From Auraticoccus monumenti (GTDB lineage: Bacteria > Actinomycetota > Actinomycetes > Propionibacteriales > Propionibacteriaceae), in the NCBI RefSeq assembly GCF_900101785.1, contig NZ_LT629688.1, forward strand, positions 1,798,001 through 1,862,000: a stretch of 64,000 nt of DNA. Reading direction: 5' to 3'. Position 1 is the stretch's first letter. Each line of letters starts with the position of its first letter. Made by a program: the position numbers and the translations under genes. Below the pieces are notes generated by a model. The model had not been told where the DNA came from. It saw only the letters and a program-made list of their open reading frames with translations, and searched no databases. This document shows, piece by piece, positions 43,151 to 54,046 of the stretch.

Positions 43151-44134
43151 GTGATCCGCGCTGACTCCGCCGCCGCGGCGACCGCCCCGGGTGACCCCGG
43201 GACCGAGCGGTCGCTGTGGCTGGCCGGCCCCGAGGACGCCGGGGCGATCGTCGAGGTGGTGCACGCGGCCTTCGCCGCCCGGCCCCCGGTGGACCCGCCG
43301 GCCACCGCCGGGCGGGAGACCGCCGAGAGCATCCGCGCCCTGCTGGAGCGTGGCAGCGGGGTCACGGCCTGGATGGGGGACCGCCTGGCCGGGGTGCTGC
43401 TCGTCGTCCCCGGCGAGGGTGCCCGCTCCTCGGTGGGCACCCTGCAGCGGGTCTCGGTCCACCCGGACTTCCAGGGGCACGGGATCGCCGCGGAGATGGT
43501 GGCCGCCGCCCACCGGCTGGCCTCGGAGATGGGGCTGACCTCGGTGGAGCTGCTGGCCCGCGAGGAGTTCCCCGCCCTGACCCGGTGGTGGCAGCGCCAC
43601 GGCTACCGGGTGGTCGACCACCGTGACCACGGGGTCATCCTGGCCCGGACCCTCCCCGTGACGGTCGAGGCCGCGACCCCGGAGAGCATGCAGCAGCTCG
43701 GGGAGCGGCTCGCCGGGGTGCTGCGCCCCGGTGACCTGGTGGTCGCCGAGGGGCCGCTGGGGGCGGGCAAGACCACACTGACCCAGGGCCTGGGGCGCGG
43801 TCTCCAGGTCGCGGACCCGATCATCTCCCCGACCTTCGTGCTCTCCCGCGTCCACCCGCCGCTCGGGCAGCGCCCCGGTCTGGTGCACGTGGACGCCTAC
43901 CGCCTCGGCTCGCCCGACGAGCTCGACGACCTGGACCTGCCGAGCAGCGGGCCGGGCTACGTCACCCTGGTCGAGTGGGGCCGTGGGCGGGCCGAGCAGC
44001 TGGCCCCGCACCGCCTCGAGGTGGACGTGGCCCGCGAGCCCGGCTCGGACGTGCGCACCGTCCAGGTGACCGCCGTGGGGGAGCGCTGGGACGGCGTGGA
44101 CCTGCGAGCGGTGCTGACGGGGGAGCCACGGTGA
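43151..44134 (+). CDS. tsaE: GNAT acetyltransferase - TsaE fusion (t6A ATPase subunit)
   Basis: A 327-residue two-domain protein. Residues 1-165 form a GNAT fold: LQRVSVHPDFQGHGIAAEMVAAA is the acetyl-CoA loop, ending RWWQRHGYRVVDHRD. Residues about 175-327 are TsaE, the P-loop ATPase of the t6A37 tRNA threonylcarbamoyl machinery, with EGPLGAGKTTLTQGLG, SPTFVLSRVHP, VHVDAYRLGSPDEL and VEWGRG. The start is uncertain between GTG 43145 and 43151; the latter fits the -10 box. The stop overlaps tsaB (GTGA). The acetyltransferase substrate is unknown. Confidence 0.88.
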   Translation: MIRADSAAAATAPGDPGTERSLWLAGPEDAGAIVEVVHAAFAARPPVDPPATAGRETAESIRALLERGSGVTAWMGDRLAGVLLVVPGEGARSSVGTLQRVSVHPDFQGHGIAAEMVAAAHRLASEMGLTSVELLAREEFPALTRWWQRHGYRVVDHRDHGVILARTLPVTVEAATPESMQQLGERLAGVLRPGDLVVAEGPLGAGKTTLTQGLGRGLQVADPIISPTFVLSRVHPPLGQRPGLVHVDAYRLGSPDELDDLDLPSSGPGYVTLVEWGRGRAEQLAPHRLEVDVAREPGSDVRTVQVTAVGERWDGVDLRAVLTGEPR

Positions 44135-44826
44135 GCGGGGCCCGGCTGACGCTGGCCCTGGACACCTCCACGGTGGCGGCCGTGGGGCTGGCCCGCGGCG
44201 GGGAGCTGCTGGCCTCGCAGCGCTTCGAGGACACCCGGGCCCACGTGGAGCAGCTGCTCCCGCTGGTGCGCTCGGTGCTGGACGGGGCCGGGCTGTCCCT
44301 GGCCGACGTCGAGCGGCTGGTGGTGGGCACCGGTCCGGGTCCCTTCACCGGTCTGCGGGTGGGCATCGCCACCGCCGAGGTGCTGGCCCTCACCCTGGGC
44401 GTGCCGCTCACCGGGGTGACCAGCCTGGACGTGCTGGCCCGGCAGGTCGCCCGGTCCGGGGCAGCCCCCGAGGAGTTCCTGGTGGTCAGCGACGCCCGTC
44501 GCCGCGAGGTGTACTGGTCGCGTCACGACGCCACCGGCCTCCGGTTGGAGGGCCCTGAGGTCGGCGCCCCGGACTCGCTCCCCGCGCTGCCCGTCGCCGG
44601 CCCCGGCACCGACGTCGACCCTGGTCTCGCCGCCCGCGGCACCGGCCTGGCCGGCGCGCTGGACGCCGGGGTGATGGCCCTCGAGGTCGACCTGCTGCCC
44701 GACACCGGCCTCGAGCCGCGCTACCTGCGCCGTCCCGACGCCACGGTGCCCGGACGCCCCAAGTCCACCCTGGTCGGACCGCCGCCGCGGCTGCGCCCGC
44801 GGCCCCGTCGGGAGGGCCCGCGATGA
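44131..44826 (+). CDS. tsaB: tRNA threonylcarbamoyladenosine biosynthesis protein TsaB
   Basis: ASKHA-fold partner of TsaD, needed for t6A37 formation. The 231-residue protein has the N-terminal LALDTSTVAAVGLARGG strand-loop and the TsaB hallmark GTGPGPFTGLRVGIATA. The metal-binding histidines of TsaD are absent, as expected. The C-terminal tail is Pro/Arg-rich. The GTG start overlaps tsaE, and the stop overlaps rimI (ATGA). Confidence 0.94.
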   Translation: MSGARLTLALDTSTVAAVGLARGGELLASQRFEDTRAHVEQLLPLVRSVLDGAGLSLADVERLVVGTGPGPFTGLRVGIATAEVLALTLGVPLTGVTSLDVLARQVARSGAAPEEFLVVSDARRREVYWSRHDATGLRLEGPEVGAPDSLPALPVAGPGTDVDPGLAARGTGLAGALDAGVMALEVDLLPDTGLEPRYLRRPDATVPGRPKSTLVGPPPRLRPRPRREGPR

Positions 44827-45287
44827 GCGTGCCCGACCTCGACCGGGCCCGCCCGGACGACCTGGAGCTCGTGGTCGAGCTGGAGGAGTCCAGCTTCGAC
44901 CCCCGCGAGCAGTGGAGCGAGAGCACCTGGGCCGCCGAGCTGCGCGGCTTCGACCGACTCGTCTGGGTGGCCCGGTCCGGCGACGGCGGTCTGCTGGGCG
45001 TCATCTCCTGCCGCGTGGTGGGCGACTCCGCGGACCTGCACCGGGTGGTGGTGGAGAGCTCCCAGCGCCGGCACGGCCTGGGCGCCGCGCTGGTCGAGCA
45101 GGCGGTCCGCAGCTGCCGGGACGCCGGGGCGAGCCAGCTGCTGCTGGAGGTGCGGGCCGACAACGTCGCCGCGCTGTCCCTCTACCGGCGGCTGGGGTTC
45201 GCCGAGATCGACCGTCGCCCGGGCTACTACGGCCGGGGCAGCGACGCGGTCGTGATGAGACGCCGACTGGAGCGCGACGATGACTGA
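44823..45287 (+). CDS. rimI: Ribosomal protein alanine N-acetyltransferase RimI
   Basis: GNAT enzyme of 154 residues; RimI acetylates the N-terminal alanine of S18 and may act on other proteins. The acetyl-CoA loop is [20 protein letters not shown], and [20 protein letters not shown] is the C-terminal family motif. Its position between tsaB and tsaD, with overlaps on both sides, is the standard bacterial arrangement. Confidence 0.92.
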   Translation: MSVPDLDRARPDDLELVVELEESSFDPREQWSESTWAAELRGFDRLVWVARSGDGGLLGVISCRVVGDSADLHRVVVESSQRRHGLGAALVEQAVRSCRDAGASQLLLEVRADNVAALSLYRRLGFAEIDRRPGYYGRGSDAVVMRRRLERDDD

Positions 45288-46356
45288 CACCGCCACCCGC
45301 CCGCCCCGCGAGCCGGGCCAGCCCCTGGTGATCGGCATCGAGTCCTCCTGCGACGAGACCGGGGTGGGCATCGTCTCCGGCCACACCCTGCTGGCCAACG
45401 AGGTCGCCTCCAGCGTGGAGGAGCACGTCCGCTTCGGCGGTGTGGTGCCGGAGGTGGCCAGCCGGGCCCACCTGCAGGCCCTGGTGCCCACCATCCGCCG
45501 CGCCTGCCGGACCGCCGACGTCGACCTCTCCGAGGTGGACGCGGTCGCCGTCACCGCGGGGCCGGGTCTGGCCGGGGCGCTGGTGGTCGGGATGGCCGGG
45601 GCCAAGGCCCTGGCCGCGGCGCTCGGCAAGCCGCTGTACGGCCTCAACCACCTGGCCGGTCACGTGGCCGTGGACCTGCTCGACCACGGACCGCTGCCCA
45701 CACCCTGCGTGGCGCTGCTGGTCTCCGGCGGGCACACCTCGCTGCTGCGGGTCGGCGACGTCGCCACCGACATCACCCAGCTGGGCGCCACCATCGACGA
45801 CGCCGCGGGGGAGGCCTACGACAAGGTGGCCCGGGTGCTCGGCCTGCCCTACCCGGGTGGCCCGGTGATCGACCGGGCGGCCGCCGGCGGTGACCCGCGC
45901 GCGATCCGGTTCCCGCGCGGGCTGACGGTGCCCAAGGACCTGGTCCGGCACCGCTTCGACTTCTCCTTCTCCGGGCTCAAGACCGCGGTGGCCCGGTGGG
46001 TGGAGACCGCCCGTCGCGACGGCGTCGAGGTGCCGCTGGCCGACGTGGCGGCGTCCTTCCAGGAGGCGGTCTGCGACGTCCTGACCGCCAAGGCGGTCGA
46101 CGCCTGCCGCTCCGCCGGCGCGGACCACCTGCTGATCGGCGGCGGGGTCGCGGCCAACTCCCGGCTCCGGTCGCTGCTGGCCGAGCGCGCGGCCGAGGCC
46201 GGGATCACCCTGCGCATCCCGCGGCCGGCGCTGTGCACCGACAACGGCGCGATGATCGCCGCCCTGGGGGCCGAGGTCGTCCGGGCCGGCGGGCGCCCGT
46301 CGTCCCCCGACCTCGGGGTGGACCCGGGCCTCCCGGTCAGCCGCGTCCTGGTCTGA
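45280..46356 (+). CDS. tsaD: tRNA threonylcarbamoyladenosine transferase TsaD
   Basis: Catalytic subunit that transfers the threonylcarbamoyl group to A37 of tRNAs reading ANN codons. The 358-residue protein contains [14 protein letters not shown], the metal-binding [12 protein letters not shown] (HxxxH), [11 protein letters not shown], the [16 protein letters not shown] segment and CTDNGAMIA with the third metal ligand. The ATG overlaps rimI by eight bases. With tsaE and tsaB it makes most of the t6A apparatus; tsaC is not in this window. Confidence 0.97.
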   Translation: MTDTATRPPREPGQPLVIGIESSCDETGVGIVSGHTLLANEVASSVEEHVRFGGVVPEVASRAHLQALVPTIRRACRTADVDLSEVDAVAVTAGPGLAGALVVGMAGAKALAAALGKPLYGLNHLAGHVAVDLLDHGPLPTPCVALLVSGGHTSLLRVGDVATDITQLGATIDDAAGEAYDKVARVLGLPYPGGPVIDRAAAGGDPRAIRFPRGLTVPKDLVRHRFDFSFSGLKTAVARWVETARRDGVEVPLADVAASFQEAVCDVLTAKAVDACRSAGADHLLIGGGVAANSRLRSLLAERAAEAGITLRIPRPALCTDNGAMIAALGAEVVRAGGRPSSPDLGVDPGLPVSRVLV

Positions 46357-47543
46357 TGGAGGCGGCCCTGGTCGAGCGGCTCGGCGGGACGGAGGGACGT
46401 CGCGCCCTGGAGCTGGCCGCCGCCCAGCCCGACCCGAGCAGCCCGGCCGCGGCGACCACCCTGCGCCGCTCGGTCGACCCGGCGCTGGCCTCGGCCGCCC
46501 TGCAGCAGGAGACCCTGCGACGTCGCGCGGTGGCCAAGTTCGGTGCCGGTGCCGCCACCCTGCTGCTCACCCCCGACGGTCTGGAGCAGGCCTCGCGGCC
46601 CGAGGTCGCCGACCACCGGGCCCGTCGGATGGCGGCCACCGGCGTGGGGGCGGTGGTGGACCTGGGCTGCGGGATCGGCGCCGACGCGCTGGCGTTCGCC
46701 CGGGCGGGGCTCCGGGTCGTCGCCGTCGAGCGCGACCCCGTCACCGCCGCGGTCGCCCGGGCCAACCTGTCCGGGCTCGCCGAGGTGGTGGAGGGGCCGG
46801 CCGAGGACGTCGGCTCCCTGCTGGGCCCCGGGGTCGCCGCCTACTGCGACCCCGCCCGGCGCGACGCCCGGGGCCGGCTCTGGGACGTCAGCCAGTTCAG
46901 CCCGGGCTGGGACCTCGTCTCCTCGCTGCTGACCCGTGCCGAGCCCGCCGCGGTGAAGCTCGGCCCCGCGCTGCCGCACTCGCTGCTGCCCGACGGGGTC
47001 GAGGCGGAGTGGGTGACGCACCGCGGCGACACCGTCGAGGTCTGCCTCTGGTCCGGTCCGGGTGCCGACCCCGGCACCCGCACCGCGACCCTGCTGCCGG
47101 GGGGTGAGCGCCTGCGCGTCCCGGCGGGTGAGCGGTCGCGGCGGGCGCCGGTGGGCGAGATCGGCGCCTACCTGCTGGAGCCGGCCGGCTCGGTGGTCCG
47201 GGCCGGCGGGGTGGCGGTGCTGGCCGAGGAGCTCGGCGCGCACCTCGTCGACCCGCAGATCGCCTACCTCAGCGCCCCGACCGCCCCGGCGAGCCCCTTC
47301 GTCGACGTCTTCCGGGTGCGCGAGGTGCTGCCGTGGAAGGAGAAGACGGTCCGGGCCTGGCTGCACCAGCACGGGATCGGCCGGCTCGAGATCAAGAAGC
47401 GCGGCCTCGACCTCGACCCCGCCGTGCTCCGCCGCCGGCTCAAGCCGTCCGGGCCCGAGGCGGTCACGCTGCTGCTGACCCGCACCCCGCAGGGCGCCCG
47501 CGCCGTGCTGGCCGACCGGGTCACCGACCCCGCCGGCCGCTGA
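46356..47543 (+). CDS. Class I SAM-dependent methyltransferase with THUMP-like C-terminal domain
   Basis: A 395-residue protein starting at the ATG that overlaps the tsaD stop (TGATG). The SAM-binding motif I is VVDLGCGIGADALAFA, followed by VVAVERDPVTAAVARANL and CDPARRD. The C-terminal part (about 290-395: FRVREVLPWKEKTVRAWLHQ, GRLEIKKRGLDLDP, LLLTRT) matches the THUMP-like domain of a conserved actinobacterial family. RNA is the likely substrate, but the base is not known. Confidence 0.88.
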   Translation: MEAALVERLGGTEGRRALELAAAQPDPSSPAAATTLRRSVDPALASAALQQETLRRRAVAKFGAGAATLLLTPDGLEQASRPEVADHRARRMAATGVGAVVDLGCGIGADALAFARAGLRVVAVERDPVTAAVARANLSGLAEVVEGPAEDVGSLLGPGVAAYCDPARRDARGRLWDVSQFSPGWDLVSSLLTRAEPAAVKLGPALPHSLLPDGVEAEWVTHRGDTVEVCLWSGPGADPGTRTATLLPGGERLRVPAGERSRRAPVGEIGAYLLEPAGSVVRAGGVAVLAEELGAHLVDPQIAYLSAPTAPASPFVDVFRVREVLPWKEKTVRAWLHQHGIGRLEIKKRGLDLDPAVLRRRLKPSGPEAVTLLLTRTPQGARAVLADRVTDPAGR

Positions 47544-47547
47544 GGGC

Positions 47548-48411
47548 TCAGGCCCCCAGCACCTCCTCGAGCCGACGGGCGAAGGCCTCGGGCTGTCCGG
47601 CGTAGCCGTGCTCGCCACCCACGAAGCCGCCGTGGTGGCTGGGGAACACCGTCACCTGCTGACCGAGCAGCTCCGCGGTGGCCGCCGACGTCCGGCCGGT
47701 GAGGACGTCGACCGACTCCTCCCCGACGGCCACCACCACCCGGGTCGGTGCCGCGGTCAGCGCGGCGACGTCGGGTCGGAAGCCGACCACGGCGTCGGAC
47801 CGGTCCGACAGCAGCGGGTCGTCGCGCGAGCCGTCGTCCTCGGTCGGCAGACCGAGGGCGGCGGGGTCGGCGGGCGCCCGGGCGAGGAACTCCTCGGTGA
47901 AGGGTCCCTGCCAGGAGGTCATCGCGATGAAGGCGGCCATCCCGGCACCGAAGCCCGAGGACGTGTAGGCGGCTCGGACCGCCTCGTTGGCGCGGACCGC
48001 GGCGTCGGCGTCGGGCAGCAACCCGATCAGCGGGGGCTCGTGGGCCACCAGCGTCCGCACGTCCCCGGGGTGGGCGGCCACCAGGGCCAGTGCGGTCACC
48101 GCGCCGCCGCTGCTGGCGAAGAGCTCCACCGGCCCGGCGCCGAGCGCCTCGACCAGCTGGTGCAGGTCCTCGGCCTGCTGGACGGGGTCGTGGTCGGTGC
48201 GGCCGTCGGTGCGGACGCTGCGGCCGAGCCCGCGGGGGTCGTAGGTGACGGTGGTGCGGTCGGGCAGCCCGGCCACCAGGGCCCGGAAGCCGCTGGCGTC
48301 CATGGGCTGGCCGACCAGCAGCAGGGGCGGGCGGTTGTCGGCCGGGGGCAGGGGTCCGTTCACGTCGTAGACCAGCTCGGCGCCGTCGGTGCTCAGGGTG
48401 TGTGTCGTCAT
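47548..48411 (-). CDS. Alpha/beta hydrolase
   Basis: A 287-residue soluble protein starting MTTHTLSTDGAELVYDV; GAGGTGG lies upstream of this ATG. Motifs are LLLVGQPMDASGF (oxyanion region), the nucleophile elbow FASSGGAVTALA (Ser in SSGG rather than GxSxG) and late FPSHHGGFVGG with the presumed catalytic His. The substrate is unknown. It is convergent with the THUMP-like gene (four bases apart) and divergent from groES. Confidence 0.82.
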   Translation of the reverse strand: MTTHTLSTDGAELVYDVNGPLPPADNRPPLLLVGQPMDASGFRALVAGLPDRTTVTYDPRGLGRSVRTDGRTDHDPVQQAEDLHQLVEALGAGPVELFASSGGAVTALALVAAHPGDVRTLVAHEPPLIGLLPDADAAVRANEAVRAAYTSSGFGAGMAAFIAMTSWQGPFTEEFLARAPADPAALGLPTEDDGSRDDPLLSDRSDAVVGFRPDVAALTAAPTRVVVAVGEESVDVLTGRTSAATAELLGQQVTVFPSHHGGFVGGEHGYAGQPEAFARRLEEVLGA

Positions 48412-48450
48412 GACGGGTGGGACCACCTCACGGGGGCGGACTCATCGGTG

Positions 48451-48477
48451 CTGGCACTCGGCTTGACCGAGTGCTAA
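48451..48477 (+). promoter_or_regulatory. CIRCE element (HrcA operator)
   Basis: CTGGCACTC (48451-48459), exactly nine bases, then GAGTGCTAA (48469-48477), matching CIRCE TTAGCACTC-N9-GAGTGCTAA with two changes at the outer left end. It overlaps the -35 box of the groES promoter, so HrcA binding would block transcription. Confidence 0.92.
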
Positions 48478-48491
48478 GCCGGGCCTATCGT
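48463..48491 (+). promoter_or_regulatory. groES-groEL promoter
   Basis: TTGACC (48463-48468), inside the CIRCE spacer, a 17-base spacer, then TATCGT (48486-48491). Transcription would start near 48498. Confidence 0.8.
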
Positions 48492-48496
48492 CGGAG

Positions 48497-48523
48497 CTGG
48501 CACTCTCCCCGTGAGTGTGCCAG
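48497..48523 (+). promoter_or_regulatory. Second CIRCE-like inverted repeat in the groES leader
   Basis: CTGGCACTCTC (48497-48507) faces GAGTGTGCCAG (48513-48523), complementary except for one position. It shares the GGCACTC core with the upstream CIRCE but has a shorter spacer. It sits at the predicted transcription start and could be a second operator or an mRNA hairpin. Confidence 0.55.
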
Positions 48524-48606
48524 CACGACGGGACGGCACCGCGACGACGCCCCGGCGTGTGCATGGACAACGACCAAGAACACTGAACCCGTGAAAGGGG
48601 TTTGAC

Positions 48607-50533
<1,927 letters not shown>

Positions 50534-50555
50534 CGCCGTCCCCTCCCTGAGGTGC

Positions 50556-50594
50556 CACGAGGGCCCCGTCCGCCACGCGAACGGGGCCCTCGTG
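50556..50594 (+). terminator. groESL terminator hairpin
   Basis: CACGAGGGCCCCGT (50556-50569) pairs perfectly with 50581-50594 over an 11-base loop, 22 bases after the groEL stop. Confidence 0.88.
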
Positions 50595-50622
50595 CGTCCG
50601 GCGCCGAGAGGGGTCGGCGTCG

Positions 50623-50653
50623 TGAGAGCGCTCCCTCAGCACGTAAGCGCTTA
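50623..50653 (+). promoter_or_regulatory. Two LacI-family-like palindromes upstream of the sugar operon
   Basis: TGAGAGCGCTCCCT (50623-50636) resembles LacI/CebR-type operators with central GAGCGCTC symmetry. TAAGCGCTTA (50644-50653) is a perfect ten-base palindrome. Both have the central CG of LacI-family sites and precede a carbohydrate ABC operon. A -10-like GATACT (50680-50685) follows; an alternative pair is TTGACG (50688) and AACGAT (50711) with a 17-base spacer. No lacI-type gene lies in the window. Confidence 0.6.
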
Positions 50654-50831
50654 GGTCTCGAATTTGTTGCAGGTTCCTCGATACTCCTTGACGTGGGCCC
50701 CGGCATGACCAACGATCAAGGTGCGACCCCCGCCGGCGAGGATCCTTCCTGCGCCACGGACGGGGGCCGGACGACAACGGAGTCGAGGGTCTGGCGTGAG
50801 CGCCCGCCCCTCCTGACTGGAGGAGCAGTCG

Positions 50832-52163
50832 ATGGGGAACAACCGAGGATTCGAGCTGAGCCGTCGTGGTCTGCTGGGCGCGGCCGGCGGCCTGTCCGCC
50901 GGTGCGGTGCTGGCGGCCTGCCAGAGCGGTGGCGGCGAGGGCGGTGGCGGCGGGGGCGGCTCCACCGAGCCGATCAGCTTCTGGAACATGCCGTGGGGCA
51001 ACGACGAGTTCAACCCGACCGACGAGGAGATCGTCACCGGGTACGTCCCGGCCGACGGGCTGCCGACGGCGACCTACCAGACGGTGCAGTGGGCCAACTT
51101 CACCCAGACCTTCTCCTCGGCGGTGGCCTCCCAGACCGGACCCGCGGTGAGCTCCGGCGGTGGGACGCAGGCCTTCCTGTTCGAGGAGCAGGGCGCCATC
51201 GCCTACGCCGACGACCTGCTGGAGAGCTGGAAGGGCAACGGTCTCTACGAGGACTTCCTGCCCGGGCTGATCGACACCATGCAGACCGAGCGCGGCTACG
51301 CCGCGGTGCCCTACAACCTCGACATGCGCGTGCTGTGGGTCAACCCCACGCTGCTGGAGGAGGCCGGCACCGAGGCGCCGACGGACTGGCAGTCCTTCCT
51401 GGACGCCTGCGAGGCGCTCAAGGCCATCGACGTCTACGGCTACGGCGACGGGTCCGGCTCCGGCCGCTTCACCGGCGGCCACATCCTGGTCAGCTGGATG
51501 ATCGGCAACGGCGGCGGTCTGTTCAACGCCGAGCAGCAGCCCGACTGCGTCACCCCCGCCAACATCGAGGCGATGGAGTTCGTGCTGGAGTGCGTCTCCA
51601 AGGGCTACGTCGACCCGGCCTCGGCCACCTACACCAGCGACAACGTCCAGGAGCAGTGGCGCGCCCGCCGGTTCGGGATGGGCTTCGACGGTGCGGGGCT
51701 CGCCGCCAACATCGGCGGTGAGGTGGGCGAGGAGATCGTGGTCAACTCCCCGCTGACCAGCCCCGCCGGCGTGCAGGGGATGCTCTACTTCCCGAACAAC
51801 ATCATGATGTACCAGGACACGCCGAGCCAGGAGGGCTCGGAGGCGTTCGTGACGTACTACTACCAGAACATGGCGCGGCTGTGGACCGAGGGCACCGGCA
51901 TCGGGCTCCCGCCGCTGATCTCGATCACCGAGACGCCGGAGTTCCAGGAGGACGCCAACAACGTCAAGATCATCTCCGAGTACCAGCCCATCGCCAGGAC
52001 GTGGGCCGCCCCCGGCGGTGCCGCCCTGTTCCAGGGGGTGACCAGCGTCGACGCCACGCCGATCATCGACACCTTCACCCAGTCCATCCTGACCGGGGCC
52101 ACCGACGCCCGCAGCGCGCTCGAGGCGCTGCAGGCCGGTATCCAAGACGCCATCACCCGCTGA
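50832..52163 (+). CDS. Carbohydrate ABC transporter substrate-binding lipoprotein
   Basis: Extracytoplasmic sugar-binding protein of 443 residues. The N-terminus has a twin-arginine-like SRRGLLGAAGG and a lipobox LAAC with Cys30, then a Gly/Ser linker. The mature part is a family 1 solute-binding protein: ISFWNMPWGNDEF, AVPYNLDMRVLWVNPTLLEEAG, TDWQSFLDACEALK. The ATG has GGAGGAG six bases upstream. It is the first gene of an operon with two permeases and an oxidoreductase, preceded by LacI-type sites. The sugar is unknown. Confidence 0.92.
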   Translation: MGNNRGFELSRRGLLGAAGGLSAGAVLAACQSGGGEGGGGGGGSTEPISFWNMPWGNDEFNPTDEEIVTGYVPADGLPTATYQTVQWANFTQTFSSAVASQTGPAVSSGGGTQAFLFEEQGAIAYADDLLESWKGNGLYEDFLPGLIDTMQTERGYAAVPYNLDMRVLWVNPTLLEEAGTEAPTDWQSFLDACEALKAIDVYGYGDGSGSGRFTGGHILVSWMIGNGGGLFNAEQQPDCVTPANIEAMEFVLECVSKGYVDPASATYTSDNVQEQWRARRFGMGFDGAGLAANIGGEVGEEIVVNSPLTSPAGVQGMLYFPNNIMMYQDTPSQEGSEAFVTYYYQNMARLWTEGTGIGLPPLISITETPEFQEDANNVKIISEYQPIARTWAAPGGAALFQGVTSVDATPIIDTFTQSILTGATDARSALEALQAGIQDAITR

Positions 52164-52190
52164 TCCAGCCTCACGAACGGAGCTGGACCC

Positions 52191-53156
52191 ATGACCGACG
52201 TGGCCTTCACCGAACGCGTACGACGAGCACGGGCCGGGGTCGCCCCCGGCGGGTCGGGACGGCAGCAGGACCGCCGTCCCGCCCGCCGGGGGCCCAGCGC
52301 GAGGACGCTGACCCTGCTGCTGCTGGTGACGCCCTCGGTGCTGCTCATCGCGCTGCTGAACCTGTATCCGGTGCTGTACGGCACCATGCAGAGCCTGCGT
52401 AACGGCACCCTCATCTCCGCCGGCGACTTCGTCGGCCTGGACAACTTCCGCCGGGTGCTCACCTCACCGGGGTTCTGGGCCGCCGCCCGGTTCACCCTGC
52501 TCTTCACCCTGGTGGGGGTGTTCGGGAGCTGGCTGGTGGGGCTGGCCCTGGCGCTGCTGCTGCGCACCCGGATCCCGGCGGGGCGGGTGTTCAAGGTGCT
52601 GCTGCTGCTGCCCTGGGTGGTTCCCGTGGTGGTCTCCTCCACCTCCTGGAACTGGCTGGTGGCCACGCCCCAGAGCCCGTTGCCCATCCTGGTCGACGCG
52701 CTCGGCCTGCCGCGCCTGCTGTTCCTGGCCGACCCGCTGCTGGCCACGATCACCGTGTGCCTGTTCAAGGTGTGGATCAGCTTCCCCTTCATGATGATGA
52801 TGATGTCGGCTTCGCTGGCCGCGGTGGACGAGAACGTCTACGAGGCCGGCCGGGTGGACGGGGCGAGCCGGCGGCAGCTCTTCACCCACCTGACGCTGCC
52901 GCTGATCTCGCGGTCCACCTACATCAGCTGGATCCTGATGACGATCTTCTGCGTCAACGACTTCCCGACGATCTTCCTGCTGACCGGTGGCGGGCCGGTC
53001 AACGCCACCACCTCCCTGGTGGTGCTGTCCTACCGCACCACGTTCGCGCAGTACCAGACCGGTCCCGGCACGGCCATCGCCCTGCTGATGACCATCACGC
53101 TGGTCATCATCTCGGTCGTGCTGTACCGCCAGATCCGGAAGGTCGACATCGCATGA
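52191..53156 (+). CDS. Carbohydrate ABC transporter permease, MalF-like
   Basis: Membrane subunit of 321 residues with six hydrophobic helices after a basic N-terminus. The ATPase-contact EAA loop reads YEAGRVDGASRRQLFTHLTL, the sugar-permease consensus. FLLTGGGPVNATTSLVVLSY near the C-terminus is a MalF/UgpA-type segment. It lies 27 bases after the binding protein gene and its stop overlaps the next permease (ATGA). No ATPase gene follows. Confidence 0.93.
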   Translation: MTDVAFTERVRRARAGVAPGGSGRQQDRRPARRGPSARTLTLLLLVTPSVLLIALLNLYPVLYGTMQSLRNGTLISAGDFVGLDNFRRVLTSPGFWAAARFTLLFTLVGVFGSWLVGLALALLLRTRIPAGRVFKVLLLLPWVVPVVVSSTSWNWLVATPQSPLPILVDALGLPRLLFLADPLLATITVCLFKVWISFPFMMMMMSASLAAVDENVYEAGRVDGASRRQLFTHLTLPLISRSTYISWILMTIFCVNDFPTIFLLTGGGPVNATTSLVVLSYRTTFAQYQTGPGTAIALLMTITLVIISVVLYRQIRKVDIA

Positions 53157-54046
53157 GCACCTCCACCCCGAACGCGCCGGCGGCGCTGGCGCCCCGTCGC
53201 CTCGGCACCGGCGCACCCCGCAAGGGCGACGTCACCGAGCGGAGCGCCCGTGGCCAGTGGTGGCGGTTCCTCCTGATGGGGGTCATCACCTCGGTGGTGC
53301 TGGTCCCCATCGCGGCCGTCGTCTGGCTCTCCTTCCGGCCCGGGCTGGGCAGCTCGGAGAGCACCCCCACCCTGGAGAACTTCGAGATCGTGCTGGGCCG
53401 CACCCAGGTGCTCACCTGGCTCGGCAACAGCCTGCTCACCGCGCTGGTGACCGTGGTCATCGCCGTGGTGGTCGCGGCCCCGGCCGGCTACGTCCTCTCC
53501 CGGGGTCGCAACAAGCTGGTCTCGGGGTACTCGCTGCTGCTCTTCGTGGTGCAGTCGGTGCCGATCGTCATCTCGGTCATCCCGCTGTTCATCCTCTTCG
53601 CCCAGCTGCAGATGGTGGACACGCTGGCCGGCATCACGGTCATCTACGTGGGGTCCACCATGTCGGTGGCCATCTGGATGATGACGGCCTACTACGACAC
53701 GATCCCGGTGGCCCTGGAGGAGGCGGCCTGGATCGACGGGGCCTCCGTCTTCGGCGGGTTCGCGCGGATCGTGCTCCGCAACTCCCTGCCGGGGGTGCTG
53801 TCCACGGCCATCTTCTGCTTCCTGCTGGCCTGGAACGACTACCTGGTGGCCCTGGTGTTCCTGCGCTCCAACGCCAACTTCACCCTGCCGGTGGGGCTGC
53901 AGACCTTCTTCCAGCAGAACACCACCAACTGGGGACCGGTGATGGCCATGGCGGTCATCATGATGCTCCCGCCGGTGATCGTCTTCGCCTTCCTGAACAA
54001 GTACTTCAGCGTGGGGGGCATCGGCGGTTCGCTGGCCGGTCGATGA
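53153..54046 (+). CDS. Carbohydrate ABC transporter permease, MalG-like
   Basis: Second permease, 297 residues from the ATG overlapping the previous stop. It has six helices, the EAA loop LEEAAWIDGASVFGGFARIV and the C-terminal MalG-type region LAWNDYLVALVFLRS ... LPVGLQTFF. It pairs with the MalF-like subunit. Its stop overlaps the GMC oxidoreductase start, tying import to oxidation. Confidence 0.93.
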   Translation: MSTSTPNAPAALAPRRLGTGAPRKGDVTERSARGQWWRFLLMGVITSVVLVPIAAVVWLSFRPGLGSSESTPTLENFEIVLGRTQVLTWLGNSLLTALVTVVIAVVVAAPAGYVLSRGRNKLVSGYSLLLFVVQSVPIVISVIPLFILFAQLQMVDTLAGITVIYVGSTMSVAIWMMTAYYDTIPVALEEAAWIDGASVFGGFARIVLRNSLPGVLSTAIFCFLLAWNDYLVALVFLRSNANFTLPVGLQTFFQQNTTNWGPVMAMAVIMMLPPVIVFAFLNKYFSVGGIGGSLAGR

